Of a stretch of 64,000 nt of DNA, positions 55,177 through 64,000 are shown in pieces. Source of the stretch: Flavobacteriales bacterium UBA6051 (GTDB lineage: Bacteria > Bacteroidota > Bacteroidia > Flavobacteriales_D > Crocinitomicaceae). The position numbers and the translations under genes are program-made. The DNA is taken from assembly GCA_002427735.1 (NCBI GenBank), contig DIYP01000005.1:186001-250000 (forward strand), given 5' to 3'. The notes under the pieces were generated by a model. It did no database searches. It had not been told where the DNA came from and saw nothing but the letters and a program-made list of their open reading frames with translations. Positions within the stretch are counted from its first letter, which is position 1. Each line of letters begins with the position of its first letter.

Positions 55177-57075
55177 TTATTTATTATCAGCAGTAGCCTC
55201 TAATTTAGATTCTGTCTCAACTTTCACCTCAAGTGTTTCCAACTTGCCGTTAAGTTTTGCCATTTGCTGCTCGTATTCTCCAATTGCCTTTTGATAGCGT
55301 TCAATTAACTCTTTTTGAGCTGCAAGAATTTGTTGCTGCTGATCAATTTGTTGTTGTTGAGCCTCCACTTTCTTATCAAGCTCTTGCGTTGCCTTTACCA
55401 GAGGAACAACGAACTCAGCATAGCGCAGACCGTACATTTCCTCATCTTCATTCTCGGGAACTTTAACTCCTGAGAAATCGTAACCCAACTCTTCAGCTGT
55501 TTCATGAACTTCCTGAGCTATGAAACCAGAGTAAACAATGTCTTTCTTATGGTCGAGATTTAAGCCATTCGATCGTTTAAATCCATCCAGTTTGTCCATG
55601 TCAAAATTATATGTCACGGGCCTGAGTCGCCTTATGAACTCCAAACCGGGGACATTACTTTCAACATTCGTTTTGAACCTACCATCTGATGTGGCCGTCC
55701 AGTTAACAGGACCTCCTATGGCCGTAACAGATGCGTTACCAATGTACACTTCGTTGTCAGCGGTGACGGTTGCTCCGTTACCAATTGCTACCGAATTATA
55801 TCCAGTGGAACTAGCAGCATAACCAAGTGCAACGGCATATTGATTATTCGCAATTGAGTTTGCTCCAACGGCAACTGCAAATGCAGAGTCTACATCCACT
55901 TGATTACCAATTCCGACAGCGTATTCTTCACCAATTGTTGCTGCATATCCAAATCCGACAGAGTACTGGTTAGAAGTGCTACACGACGCTCCGAAAGCAA
56001 GGGAGTAAACACCACCCGTGTAAGCATTTGCTCCGAAGGCAATTGCTCTGTTAAATCGTGAGTCTGCATCATAACCGAATGCGATTGCACGGGTATTGTT
56101 TGCATAAGAATAGTTTCCGAATGCCATTGTTCCATTTGCCTGAGCCCAAGCATAGTAACCGAAAGCACAAGCATCATTATCTTCAATACCGATATCTGCT
56201 CCAATGAAAGTATTTCTGTAGGCGGTATTATCCCCAGAGAAATCCGCCCAAGCACCAACACCTGTGTTGTAGTTACCTTCACGGTTGGTATAACCACAAA
56301 AGGCACCTACATAAGTATTGTACCATGCCTGCGTTGAGTTATTTGTTCTGTTGTTATCGTATCCGGCGTAAGCACCAACAAATGTTACGAAGCTCGAATA
56401 CTCCGAACCTGCTCCTGATGCTGCACCAAGATAAGTATTGTAATCTCCTGTTGAGTTATCAATTCCTGCCGAGTCACCAAGTGCTGTATTGTGGTGTCCA
56501 TCGCGGTTATCGTATCCTGCTTCTGAACCTACGAAACAGTTTCTATAACCAGTTGTGTTAGTTCTACCCGCTGTACTACCGATAAATGTATTATCACTCG
56601 CTGTTGTGTTATTATACCCTGAGTCTTCACCAATGAATGTAAGGTCATCACCAGTCGTGTTATTCAGACCAGCTTCCTCACCAATGAATACAACATCTGA
56701 ACCTGTTGTGTTGTAATATCCTGCGTGAGCACCGATGATAGTAACATCCGTATCCGTATTGAAATAACCCGCGTTATCACCAATACATACGTTATCTTGA
56801 CCCGTCGAACACGTAAAACCAGCATTCTGACCTATGTAAGTGTTTTGCTGACCACTCGTGTTGTTGTAACCAGCATTTTCACCAAAGTAACTATTCTGCG
56901 TACCAGAAGAAGTTCTGTGTCCCGCAGAGTCACCAAAGGCAACGTTGTAATCTCCCGAAGAAATATTCGTGAGTGCACCAGTTCCTTGAGATTCGTTGTC
57001 AGTTTGTCCAAATAAAGCTGGACTTAGAATGATCGCTATCCCTGTAGCGATCGCATTAAAGTTGATTTTTTTCAT
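55177..57075 (-). CDS. head-repeat surface protein with C-terminal chaperone of endosialidase (S74) domain
   Basis: About 632 residues from the ATG at 57075, which opens a proper signal peptide (MKKINFNAIATGIAIILSPALFGQ); an upstream ATG at 57126 is less likely. Residues ~30-460 are YadA-like head repeats of about 20-25 residues with patterns such as NTYIGQNAGFTCSTGQ and AIAFGYDADSRFN, which form trimeric beta-roll heads. Near residue 475 comes the S74 intramolecular chaperone: TSDGRFKTNV with the Ser/Lys cleavage pair (S-x4-K spacing), LEFIRRLRPVTYNFD and SGFIAQEVHE. A coiled coil follows (KKVEAQQQQIDQQQQ). It has no T9SS tail. Predicted trimer; the S74 part would fold it and then cleave itself off. 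Confidence 0.9.
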   Translation of the reverse strand: MKKINFNAIATGIAIILSPALFGQTDNESQGTGALTNISSGDYNVAFGDSAGHRTSSGTQNSYFGENAGYNNTSGQQNTYIGQNAGFTCSTGQDNVCIGDNAGYFNTDTDVTIIGAHAGYYNTTGSDVVFIGEEAGLNNTTGDDLTFIGEDSGYNNTTASDNTFIGSTAGRTNTTGYRNCFVGSEAGYDNRDGHHNTALGDSAGIDNSTGDYNTYLGAASGAGSEYSSFVTFVGAYAGYDNNRTNNSTQAWYNTYVGAFCGYTNREGNYNTGVGAWADFSGDNTAYRNTFIGADIGIEDNDACAFGYYAWAQANGTMAFGNYSYANNTRAIAFGYDADSRFNRAIAFGANAYTGGVYSLAFGASCSTSNQYSVGFGYAATIGEEYAVGIGNQVDVDSAFAVAVGANSIANNQYAVALGYAASSTGYNSVAIGNGATVTADNEVYIGNASVTAIGGPVNWTATSDGRFKTNVESNVPGLEFIRRLRPVTYNFDMDKLDGFKRSNGLNLDHKKDIVYSGFIAQEVHETAEELGYDFSGVKVPENEDEEMYGLRYAEFVVPLVKATQELDKKVEAQQQQIDQQQQILAAQKELIERYQKAIGEYEQQMAKLNGKLETLEVKVETESKLEATADNK

Positions 57076-57164
57076 AATCAAACAGCGTTTCAGGTTCATT
57101 TTAGAGTAGTTGCCAAACGACAACAATCTTTGCGAAATTAAGCAAATAAATGTTAAAATAAAAC

Positions 57165-59156
57165 TTAAGATTGGCGAAAAAGAGAAACTGCATCCCTTTT
57201 ATCTTCAGCCGTTTGAAGTATGTATAATACTTTTTGAATAAACTCTTCTTGAGGCCATTGTTCAAGAAAACTACGGCAGTACTCTTCGGCCGCCTCATAA
57301 TCACCCGCCTCGATCGCTACGTGAATCCCTACTCTCAGCGCCTTTTCTGGGTTTGGATAGTTCAACCCCACTAATAGAGGTACATACGTATTTGCTTGCT
57401 CGAAGTTTTTAGAATAAAAATGTGAAATCAACAACTGATAAACATTTGTTCCTAAATAAGGGGCATATTCGTAGGCTTCGTTCAATAAACTCAATCCTTT
57501 TTCATAATCTTTTTTGTCATCTCTGTAATGAACCCCTAACACGGAAACGATCTGAGCATATTCTGGATCAACTTCTTTGATCGCAAAAGGTTTCAATTCA
57601 GCGATAACTTGCTCATGTAACTGAGCTCTTTCATTCTGATCACTCAGCATTTTTAATCCCTCCAATACATAAGAACTTGAAGCGAGGTAATAGGTTTTGT
57701 ATTGATATTTCCCCATGCTCACCAATCGCTTACCCTCACTTTCTACATCTGCATTTACGACAACAGAAGTTAGCCCAAGTAGAGTTAATCCAATTATCGG
57801 TGCAAAAAGCCGCGCTATAATGGAAGGTGATTCTTTCTTCTTTCCAGATATTTCAGCTCTGGTCCCAACAAGGGCGATCACAAAGACAATTAATGTGATA
57901 CCTGGTATTCCCATGATATCCCAGTCGCCTGGCATAGAATACAGAGGATTAAACACAAAAAACAACGGAAGATACAAGAGCATTGCATAACCAGTAATCT
58001 GAACAAGAGGATGTTTTAGTTTCAACGTTTCTTTCCTAAGAAAGAACAGAACCGCAATAACTAAAATAGCGGCAGCCGACCAAACAAATAACATGCTGAA
58101 ATAATCGAAGATGTGCGATATACTGAATAAATTATATCGATCAAGTGGAGCTGGATCTTTTGAACTAATTGGTAAGAAAATCGCATCGAGAAAGGTGTCG
58201 GCTTCAAACTTTCGAGGACCAAATACGCTTTTCGTAACAAAAACGTACACGAAAGCACCAAGCGCGTACATTGGTACAACTGCTTTTCTAAAGATCGATC
58301 GCCAGCTTATTCCTTCCTTAAGGTCTTTTAATCCTCTTGTATGATAAATGACAATTAAAAGGGTGATCGGCACCAGTACCAATCCTGTGATGTGAAACTT
58401 AATATTCAATATAATCAGCGCAGCAAGTACCCAAATCTTCTTAGTAGAAGGGTTCTTGTAGTACCGAACCACCACATACCAAAATGCCGCCAGGAGCATG
58501 TAAGTTGGGGCATACACTTCGTAGTGCCTGCAAAACACCTGAACTAGAGGGGTGCCAACAACGACAATGGTAAGTAAGAGTCTAAGATCTCTTCGATTGG
58601 TAAGTCGCTTAATAATTCCCAACATGAAAAAGATATAACCAGCACCGCAAATCAATCCTAACCACCTAAAAACTTCATCAAGCGTCATTCCAAGGTAATA
58701 GGACCCTGAGCACACAAGCGCAACGGTTGTACTCGTTCCTATTTTGGTATCAAAAAGATCAAAGCTGAACAAATTATCAAAAAAGCGTTGTTCGTATACC
58801 TCTATGTAGGCTCCATTTCGTGGTAAGATGAAATAAGCATCACCATATAAGTCAACTGCAATGGGAAATTGATAAAAAATGAACGCAGCCAAAATTGGAA
58901 CTCCGTATCTCCAAAGACTGTCACTGTCTGCCTTCACTGGTGTGTCAAGCTTCGTCCAAACCCCTTTGTTTAGTCCATAAATGGCAAAAGCTATACTACC
59001 AAATACTAAAATACCACCAAATGCATCCGGTAAAAATGATGGATAATGGAATGCCCAAAATTGATCAGGGTAAAATAATCCAAGTACAAAAAGACTGAAA
59101 ACAGCTAATGTCGCAATCAATAAAAATTGAGACTCAGAAAAACCCTTTTTACTCAT
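57165..59156 (-). CDS. multi-spanning membrane protein with C-terminal TPR-like domain, possible GT-C glycosyltransferase
   Basis: 663 residues. The N-terminal ~470 residues have about ten to twelve membrane helices (starting LLIATLAVFSLFVLGLFY). The first large loop has LYGDAYFILPRNGAY, and a later one CRHYEVYAPTYMLL; these resemble the acidic and E-x-Y/P-type loop motifs of GT-C glycosyltransferases such as ArnT and DUF2723 proteins (inference). Residues ~470-650 are helical pairs of TPR type (YEKGLSLLNEAYEYAPY, AGDYEAAEEYCRSFLEQWP). It may transfer sugars from a lipid carrier to exported proteins or lipids. It starts 43 bp after leuS, so probably co-transcribed with it. Confidence 0.78.
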   Translation of the reverse strand: MSKKGFSESQFLLIATLAVFSLFVLGLFYPDQFWAFHYPSFLPDAFGGILVFGSIAFAIYGLNKGVWTKLDTPVKADSDSLWRYGVPILAAFIFYQFPIAVDLYGDAYFILPRNGAYIEVYEQRFFDNLFSFDLFDTKIGTSTTVALVCSGSYYLGMTLDEVFRWLGLICGAGYIFFMLGIIKRLTNRRDLRLLLTIVVVGTPLVQVFCRHYEVYAPTYMLLAAFWYVVVRYYKNPSTKKIWVLAALIILNIKFHITGLVLVPITLLIVIYHTRGLKDLKEGISWRSIFRKAVVPMYALGAFVYVFVTKSVFGPRKFEADTFLDAIFLPISSKDPAPLDRYNLFSISHIFDYFSMLFVWSAAAILVIAVLFFLRKETLKLKHPLVQITGYAMLLYLPLFFVFNPLYSMPGDWDIMGIPGITLIVFVIALVGTRAEISGKKKESPSIIARLFAPIIGLTLLGLTSVVVNADVESEGKRLVSMGKYQYKTYYLASSSYVLEGLKMLSDQNERAQLHEQVIAELKPFAIKEVDPEYAQIVSVLGVHYRDDKKDYEKGLSLLNEAYEYAPYLGTNVYQLLISHFYSKNFEQANTYVPLLVGLNYPNPEKALRVGIHVAIEAGDYEAAEEYCRSFLEQWPQEEFIQKVLYILQTAEDKRDAVSLFRQS

Positions 59157-59199
59157 TCGGCATCCAAGTTATTAATTCTTATTGAAACGTTTTCAGGAA

Positions 59200-61974
59200 T
59201 TAAACAACGATGTTGACAATTCTACCAGGGACCACAATTACTTTTTTCGGTGCGCTTCCATCCAGCCACTTTTGAGAAATCTCATGCGCTAAAACCTCTT
59301 GCTCAATTTCCTCTTTTGATAGGTTCGTTGGCAACTCAATTTTGAAACGCATTTTTCCATTAAACGAAACCGGGTAGGCATGATTTGCCTCTACCAAATG
59401 ATCAGCATTGAATTCAGGAAACTTCGCATAACTCACTGTTCCGGCCTCGTTACCCAATTTCACCCACAACTCTTCAGCAATGTGAGGCGCGTAAGGTGAA
59501 AGAAGTACAACTAATTGCTCAAGAACAGCTTTGTTATTGCATTTTTGATCGCTCAACTCATTGACACAAATCATAAAGTTGGAAACACCCGTATTAAATG
59601 AGAAGCGTTCAAGATCATCTCCCACTTTCTTAATAGTCTTGTGCAATGTTTTTAGCGCATCTTTCGATGGCTCCCCTTCATTTAACGACACATTGTTATC
59701 CTGATCGTGGAACAAACGCCATAGTTTGCGCAAAAAGTTATTGACTCCGTTAATACCCTTCGTATCCCACGGTTTACTCTGCTCCAAAGGCCCGAGGAAC
59801 ATTTCGTACATGCGCAGTGTATCGGCACCGAATTTTTCTACCAATTCATCGGGTGTTTGAACATTGTACTTGGACTTAGACATTTTTTCAACTTCGTGCC
59901 CACAAACGTACGTACCGTCATCTTCCAAGATAAACTCTGCATCAGCAAACTCAGGTCGCCATATTTTAAACGCTTCGATATCGAGATGATCATTATCAAC
60001 CATAGAAATATCAGCGTGAATTGGTGTTACTTCGTAATCCGCTTTTTTAGAATTGGTAACGAACCGATTGGAATCTTTAATTCGGTATACAAAACTACTT
60101 CTTCCCAAAATCATCCCCTGGTTGATCATCTTTTGAAAAGGTTCATCAAACGGGATGTAACCCATGTCATACAAGAACTTCGTCCAGAAACGCGCATACA
60201 ATAAGTGACCGGTAGCATGCTCCGACCCACCTATATACAAGTCAACATTTTTCCAATAATCGACCTTCTCTCTTGCAACGAACTCATTCTCATTATTCGG
60301 ATCCATATAACGCAAGAAATACCAGGAACTCCCTGCCCATCCAGGCATGGTATTGTATTCCATTCTATCACCTTCGAAATGATTCCATGCTTCTTTTGAA
60401 GCCCTCGCCAATGGTGGCTCTCCATCTTCAGTAGGCAAATACTTATCTACTTCTGGAAGTGTTACCGGCAAATGCTCATCTCCAACAGCATAAGGCGTCT
60501 CTTCATTATAATAAATTGGAAATGGTTCGCCCCAGTATCGCTGTCTCGAGAAGACTGCATCTCGCAATCTGTATTGTGTCTTGCCTTTCCCAAAACCACG
60601 TTTTTCGATCTCAAAAATCGCTGTTTTAATCGCTTTTTTGGCCGGAAGGTCATTCAAGAAATCTGAATTCGCAATGACCGCATCTTTTTCAGCGTAAGCT
60701 GCCTCAGATATGTCCTGATCTTTGAAAATATTTTTGATTTCAATGCCGAAATGCTTGGCGAAATCCCAATCGCGTTGGTCTCCACATGGGACAGCCATTA
60801 CAGCTCCTGTGCCATAAGATGCTAGGACATAGTCACCAATCCAAATTTGAACTTTATCCCCGGAAAATGGGTGCACTGCGTAGGCTCCGGTAAATTGCCC
60901 GGTAATATTCTTTACATCAGCTTGACGATCACGTTCAGATTTAAGTGATGCTTCTTTCTTATAGCCTTCAACAGCCTCTGCATATTCATTAGTAGTAATC
61001 TCATCCACATAAGGATGTTCAGGAGCGAGCACCATGAATGAAACACCAAAAATGGTATCAGGACGAGTCGTAAAAACTTCGATCACCTTATCAGAATCAG
61101 CGATTGCAAAATTAACAGATGCACCTTGTGATTTTCCAATCCAATTACGCTGTTGATCTTTAATTGAATCTGTCCAATCGATCGTATCTAAACCTGTCAA
61201 CAAGCGTTCAGCATAAGCCTTAATTCGCATTGACCACTGGCGCATTAATTTTTGCTCTACCGGATGACCTCCGCGCTCAGAAACTCCATTGACAACCTCA
61301 TCATTCGCCAATACAGTTCCAAGTGCTGGACACCAGTTCACCCATGAATCTGCCAGATAGGTTAAACGATACGCTTGAAGAATCTTTTGTTGCTCAACTT
61401 CAGTAAACGCATTCCAGTCTTCTGCACTAAAAACATCTTCATAATCCGTTACGGCATCTACTTGAGTGTTACCACTAGAGGCGAACTCTTGAGAGAGTGT
61501 ATCAATAGAAACAGCTTTGTCCAATTTAACATCATAATAAGCGTTGTAGAGTTGCTTAAAAATCCATTGTGTCCACTTGTAATATTCTGGTGAAGAAGTG
61601 CGTACTTCCCGATCCCAATCGAATGAAAATCCGATTTTATCCAGTTGGTCTCGGTACCGTGCAATGTTTTCTTTAGTTGTTTTCTCAGGGTGTTGTCCAG
61701 TCTGTATAGCATATTGCTCAGCGGGAAGTCCAAATGAATCGTATCCCATTGGATGCAAAACGTTATACCCTTGCAAGCGCTTATAACGAGCATAAATATC
61801 AGAAGCAATATAGCCTAACGGATGACCTACGTGCAAACCTGCACCTGAAGGATATGGGAACATATCCAACACATAATACTTTGGTTTTTCGCTTAAATCA
61901 ATTGCCTTAAACGTCTTGTTTTCGGCCCAAAAAGCCCTCCATTTAGCCTCAATCTCTGGGAAGTTATACTCCAT
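59200..61974 (-). CDS. leuS: leucyl-tRNA synthetase
   Basis: 924 residues, class I aminoacyl-tRNA synthetase for leucine. The HIGH motif is HVGHPLGY (~47), within YPSGAGLHVGHPLGY. The CP1 editing domain contains TTRPDTIFGVSFMVLAPEHP and GTGAVMAVPCGDQRD. The KMSKS loop is VEKMSKSKYNVQTP (~690). An anticodon-binding helical domain and the C-terminal domain complete the protein. Slightly longer than the E. coli enzyme, as is usual in this phylum. The gene has a -7 element at 62000-62007. A membrane protein gene follows 43 bp downstream. Confidence 0.97.
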   Translation of the reverse strand: MEYNFPEIEAKWRAFWAENKTFKAIDLSEKPKYYVLDMFPYPSGAGLHVGHPLGYIASDIYARYKRLQGYNVLHPMGYDSFGLPAEQYAIQTGQHPEKTTKENIARYRDQLDKIGFSFDWDREVRTSSPEYYKWTQWIFKQLYNAYYDVKLDKAVSIDTLSQEFASSGNTQVDAVTDYEDVFSAEDWNAFTEVEQQKILQAYRLTYLADSWVNWCPALGTVLANDEVVNGVSERGGHPVEQKLMRQWSMRIKAYAERLLTGLDTIDWTDSIKDQQRNWIGKSQGASVNFAIADSDKVIEVFTTRPDTIFGVSFMVLAPEHPYVDEITTNEYAEAVEGYKKEASLKSERDRQADVKNITGQFTGAYAVHPFSGDKVQIWIGDYVLASYGTGAVMAVPCGDQRDWDFAKHFGIEIKNIFKDQDISEAAYAEKDAVIANSDFLNDLPAKKAIKTAIFEIEKRGFGKGKTQYRLRDAVFSRQRYWGEPFPIYYNEETPYAVGDEHLPVTLPEVDKYLPTEDGEPPLARASKEAWNHFEGDRMEYNTMPGWAGSSWYFLRYMDPNNENEFVAREKVDYWKNVDLYIGGSEHATGHLLYARFWTKFLYDMGYIPFDEPFQKMINQGMILGRSSFVYRIKDSNRFVTNSKKADYEVTPIHADISMVDNDHLDIEAFKIWRPEFADAEFILEDDGTYVCGHEVEKMSKSKYNVQTPDELVEKFGADTLRMYEMFLGPLEQSKPWDTKGINGVNNFLRKLWRLFHDQDNNVSLNEGEPSKDALKTLHKTIKKVGDDLERFSFNTGVSNFMICVNELSDQKCNNKAVLEQLVVLLSPYAPHIAEELWVKLGNEAGTVSYAKFPEFNADHLVEANHAYPVSFNGKMRFKIELPTNLSKEEIEQEVLAHEISQKWLDGSAPKKVIVVPGRIVNIVV

Positions 61975-61999
61975 TTTTTACATGTCTGAATTGAAGCGG

Positions 62000-62007
62000 C
62001 AAAGATA
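62000..62007 (-). promoter_or_regulatory. leuS -7 promoter element
   Basis: On the reverse strand TATCTTTG matches TAnnTTTG exactly, 25 bp before the leuS ATG at 61974. TTG triplets lie 16-19 bp further upstream and could be the -33 element. Confidence 0.6.
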
Positions 62008-62108
62008 GACAAATTTGAGACAACAAGGGACATTGAAGCAGCACCAGTACCTTTCCGAAAATGAAAATAATATGCACGTGAACTGAAAATGCTATTTTTA
62101 CTTATAGA

Positions 62109-64000
62109 ATGTTCAGAGCTTTCCTTATTTCTGTCTTCAAAATTGCGGTTGTACTATTATTGATACCGCTGCATTCCAATGCGCAACAATCACGCGAAAA
62201 TCAACTGATAAAATCTTATGATGCTGAAGCGAATCCGAAAAAGAAGTTCAGTAGACTCATGGCACTCGGTGAATTTTACAAAGTGCATAATATCCGAAAG
62301 GCAGATTCGATCAGACATATCATCTTGTCAAAAAGTCGATCTTTTGAAGACTCATTGCGCTTTGACGCTCTTTTTTTTAATGCCGAGATTGCTGAACTGA
62401 CGGGAGATCAAGATGAATATTTCAGAACCATCCTCGGCTGTCAGCCATTCCTAAGCAAACTTAATTCAGATCAAATACGCTCTAAACTTTTCCGGCATTT
62501 AGGCTATTACCACAATAGCATGCAAGAATATGAAACGGCAGATTTCTATTATAATCAGACGATTAAGCTTGCCTTGAAAAACAAAGATCACCTTATGCTT
62601 TCTGAAGCGTATTCTCATTTGGCATTGAATTTCATGTCCATGAACAATAAGGACTCTTCTTTGTACTATGGAAATAAGTCCATTACGGCTGCTCGAAAAA
62701 CGAAGGACAAAGCAGCGCTATCACTTTCCTTTAATGCCCAGGCAAGGATCTACGATTTCTTCGGCCAAGTTGAATTGAGTGTAGCTAAGAACCTGATTGC
62801 ACGAAAACTGGCTGAAGAGGCTCAAAATATTTGGCTACTCGCGAAGTATACGCGAGAAATAGGTCAAGACCAGATGCTGATTCTCAACCTGAAAGATGCT
62901 GAATATTATTTTCGCAGGTCGTTGGGTTATGCCCAGCAAATTCAAGATGAACGTCAGATGGGGCTGGCACTGACAAACCTTGCATCTCTACAATTGGACC
63001 GACGCAATTTTGATGCTGCCATTGAAAATGCGAACCGATCGATTAGCTACTTATCGCGTCTAAATGATTTCAATGGACTCGGAGAAACACACAACATTCT
63101 CGGAATGGTATACAAGGAGCAAAAAAACTACAACCTTGCCTCCAGTAATTTCAATCAGGCCCTCGTATACTATGAATCTACAAGTAACAAAGAGAAGATC
63201 GCCGGCGTTTATCATAATGTAGGTACCGTTTTCAAAGAACAGGGCAAATACTCCAATGCCCTAAATTACCTCAACCGTTCAATTGAGATTCGTGAACAAT
63301 ACGGTGCAAAAAATCAGATTTACCATACATATAGAACTATTGCCGACCTGTATAAGGATATCAACGATGTAGATAAAGCGTTGAAGTACATGGAACTGTA
63401 CCTGAACTATCTGGATAGCAATGCGACTCTTCAGGCCGCTACAAAAATTGCGGAGTTGAGTGAATCATACAGATCAGAGCAGCGTGAACGCCTCATTAAT
63501 TCTCAGGCAGATTCAATTGAAAGGCAACGTCAGGAGCGTGCTTTGACCTCCACCAAACTGGAAAATAGTCAACTGAGAAACAACTTCCAGATGTATATCA
63601 TCATTGCCTTTATCATCATCATTGTATTAGCCGGTATCATCATTTTCTATCGTTGGAACCAGACAAAAATCAAACAACAGCAGAAAGAGGCCGAAATGTC
63701 TCAAACACTGCTTCGAACACAAATGAATCCTCATTTTGTCTTCAATGCAATGTCAGTAATACAAAGCTATATATTTGAAAACGATACGGTTAACTCTTCA
63801 AAGTTTCTGGTAAACTTCTCACGACTCATGCGATTGATTCTTGAGAATAGCCCGAAAGGACATATTCCAATAGCAACGGAAATGGAGATTCTCCAAAAAT
63901 ATCTCGAAATGCAAAAGCTGCGTTTTCAGGATCGTTTTGATTTTGAAATTCATGCGGACGACATATTATTTGAAGAGGCAGCTATTATTCCACCGATGAT
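62109..64000 (+). CDS. TPR-containing sensor histidine kinase, LytS type (3' end outside window)
   Basis: The frame is open from the ATG at 62109 to the window edge, giving 630 residues. A signal peptide (MFRAFLISVFKIAVVLLLIP, ending SNAQ) is followed by a periplasmic array of TPR units from ~85 to ~440, for example LGYYHNSMQEYETADFYYNQ, LGMVYKEQKNYNLASSNFNQ and VGTVFKEQGKYSNALNYLN. A short coiled coil follows, then one membrane helix at ~495-515 (MYIIIAFIIIIVLAGIIIF). The kinase His motif RTQMNPHFVFNAMSV has its His near 542. The ATP-binding part begins IIPPM at the edge. A LytTR regulator probably follows beyond the window (inference). It is divergent from leuS. Confidence 0.93.
   Translation, partial: MFRAFLISVFKIAVVLLLIPLHSNAQQSRENQLIKSYDAEANPKKKFSRLMALGEFYKVHNIRKADSIRHIILSKSRSFEDSLRFDALFFNAEIAELTGDQDEYFRTILGCQPFLSKLNSDQIRSKLFRHLGYYHNSMQEYETADFYYNQTIKLALKNKDHLMLSEAYSHLALNFMSMNNKDSSLYYGNKSITAARKTKDKAALSLSFNAQARIYDFFGQVELSVAKNLIARKLAEEAQNIWLLAKYTREIGQDQMLILNLKDAEYYFRRSLGYAQQIQDERQMGLALTNLASLQLDRRNFDAAIENANRSISYLSRLNDFNGLGETHNILGMVYKEQKNYNLASSNFNQALVYYESTSNKEKIAGVYHNVGTVFKEQGKYSNALNYLNRSIEIREQYGAKNQIYHTYRTIADLYKDINDVDKALKYMELYLNYLDSNATLQAATKIAELSESYRSEQRERLINSQADSIERQRQERALTSTKLENSQLRNNFQMYIIIAFIIIIVLAGIIIFYRWNQTKIKQQQKEAEMSQTLLRTQMNPHFVFNAMSVIQSYIFENDTVNSSKFLVNFSRLMRLILENSPKGHIPIATEMEILQKYLEMQKLRFQDRFDFEIHADDILFEEAAIIPPM

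Noticed and set aside
1..64000. Looked for tRNA genes, rRNA, insertion sequences, integrases, toxin-antitoxin pairs and restriction or other known defence systems.
   Set aside because: None recognised; gene-free gaps are short and no transposase-, integrase- or nuclease-like protein is present apart from the MutS-like ATPase.

Overview
The window comes from a member of the Bacteroidota, most likely a Flavobacteriales-type marine or freshwater bacterium (the order is an inference). The evidence is: (i) many exported proteins ending in type IX secretion system (T9SS) sorting domains, both type A (PNP-containing tail, ending in a K-x-I-x-K-like stretch) and type B (gliding-motility-associated tail, TFTPN...W); (ii) a PorP/SprF-family outer membrane protein and SprB-type repeats; (iii) promoter elements of the Bacteroidota -7 form TAnnTTTG in front of several genes; (iv) LytS/LytTR-type regulators and CotH, DUF2490, DUF3108 and DUF4412-like proteins typical of the phylum. 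The DNA is AT-rich and I see no tRNA, rRNA, CRISPR, IS element or prophage. I see 33 protein genes: metG is cut at the left edge and a TPR-histidine kinase is cut at the right edge.

Layout. 1-2.4 kb: end of metG, a small membrane protein, a GNAT acetyltransferase. 2.4-6 kb: a LytTR response regulator and its propeller-type sensor kinase, translationally coupled. 6-8 kb: a T9SS-exported protein. 8.3-10 kb: an asparagine-synthetase-like amidotransferase without the usual N-terminal cysteine. 10-12.3 kb: small hypotheticals and a TspO/SRPBCC operon whose promoter sits inside a perfect 11-bp inverted repeat. 12.4-17.1 kb: sucA-sucB (2-oxoglutarate dehydrogenase E1 and E2) plus a small exported protein.

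17.4-37.5 kb (20 kb) is one reverse-strand operon of six genes separated by -4 to +11 bp: a small exported protein, two SprB-like type B adhesins (1642 and 1067 aa), a PorP/SprF protein, a PD40-OmpA protein, and a 2913-aa type A adhesin containing 13 Ig-like repeats and an RCC1 propeller. This looks like a self-contained surface-adhesin export and anchoring system and is the most interesting region of the window.

37.7-45.4 kb: an Omp28-related thioredoxin-like exported protein, a membrane-anchored MutS-family ATPase, a TetR-controlled ABC exporter with two matching operator palindromes around its promoter, and a DUF2490-CotH kinase pair. 45.4-46 kb is a gene-free gap with a perfect 13-bp hairpin. 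46-48.7 kb: lepA and a DUF3108 protein. 48.8-57.1 kb: a second adhesin operon made of a head-repeat protein with an endosialidase-type (S74) chaperone and a 2105-aa T9SS protein with 240-bp tandem repeats. 57.2-62 kb: a multi-spanning GT-C-like membrane protein and leuS. 62.1-64 kb: the start of a TPR sensor histidine kinase.

How it fits together: housekeeping translation genes (metG, lepA, leuS) and central metabolism (sucAB) are interspersed with cell-surface genes. The surface genes share the T9SS as export route, and two LytS-type kinases could provide signalling. Functional statements are from motif recognition by eye; no database search was possible.
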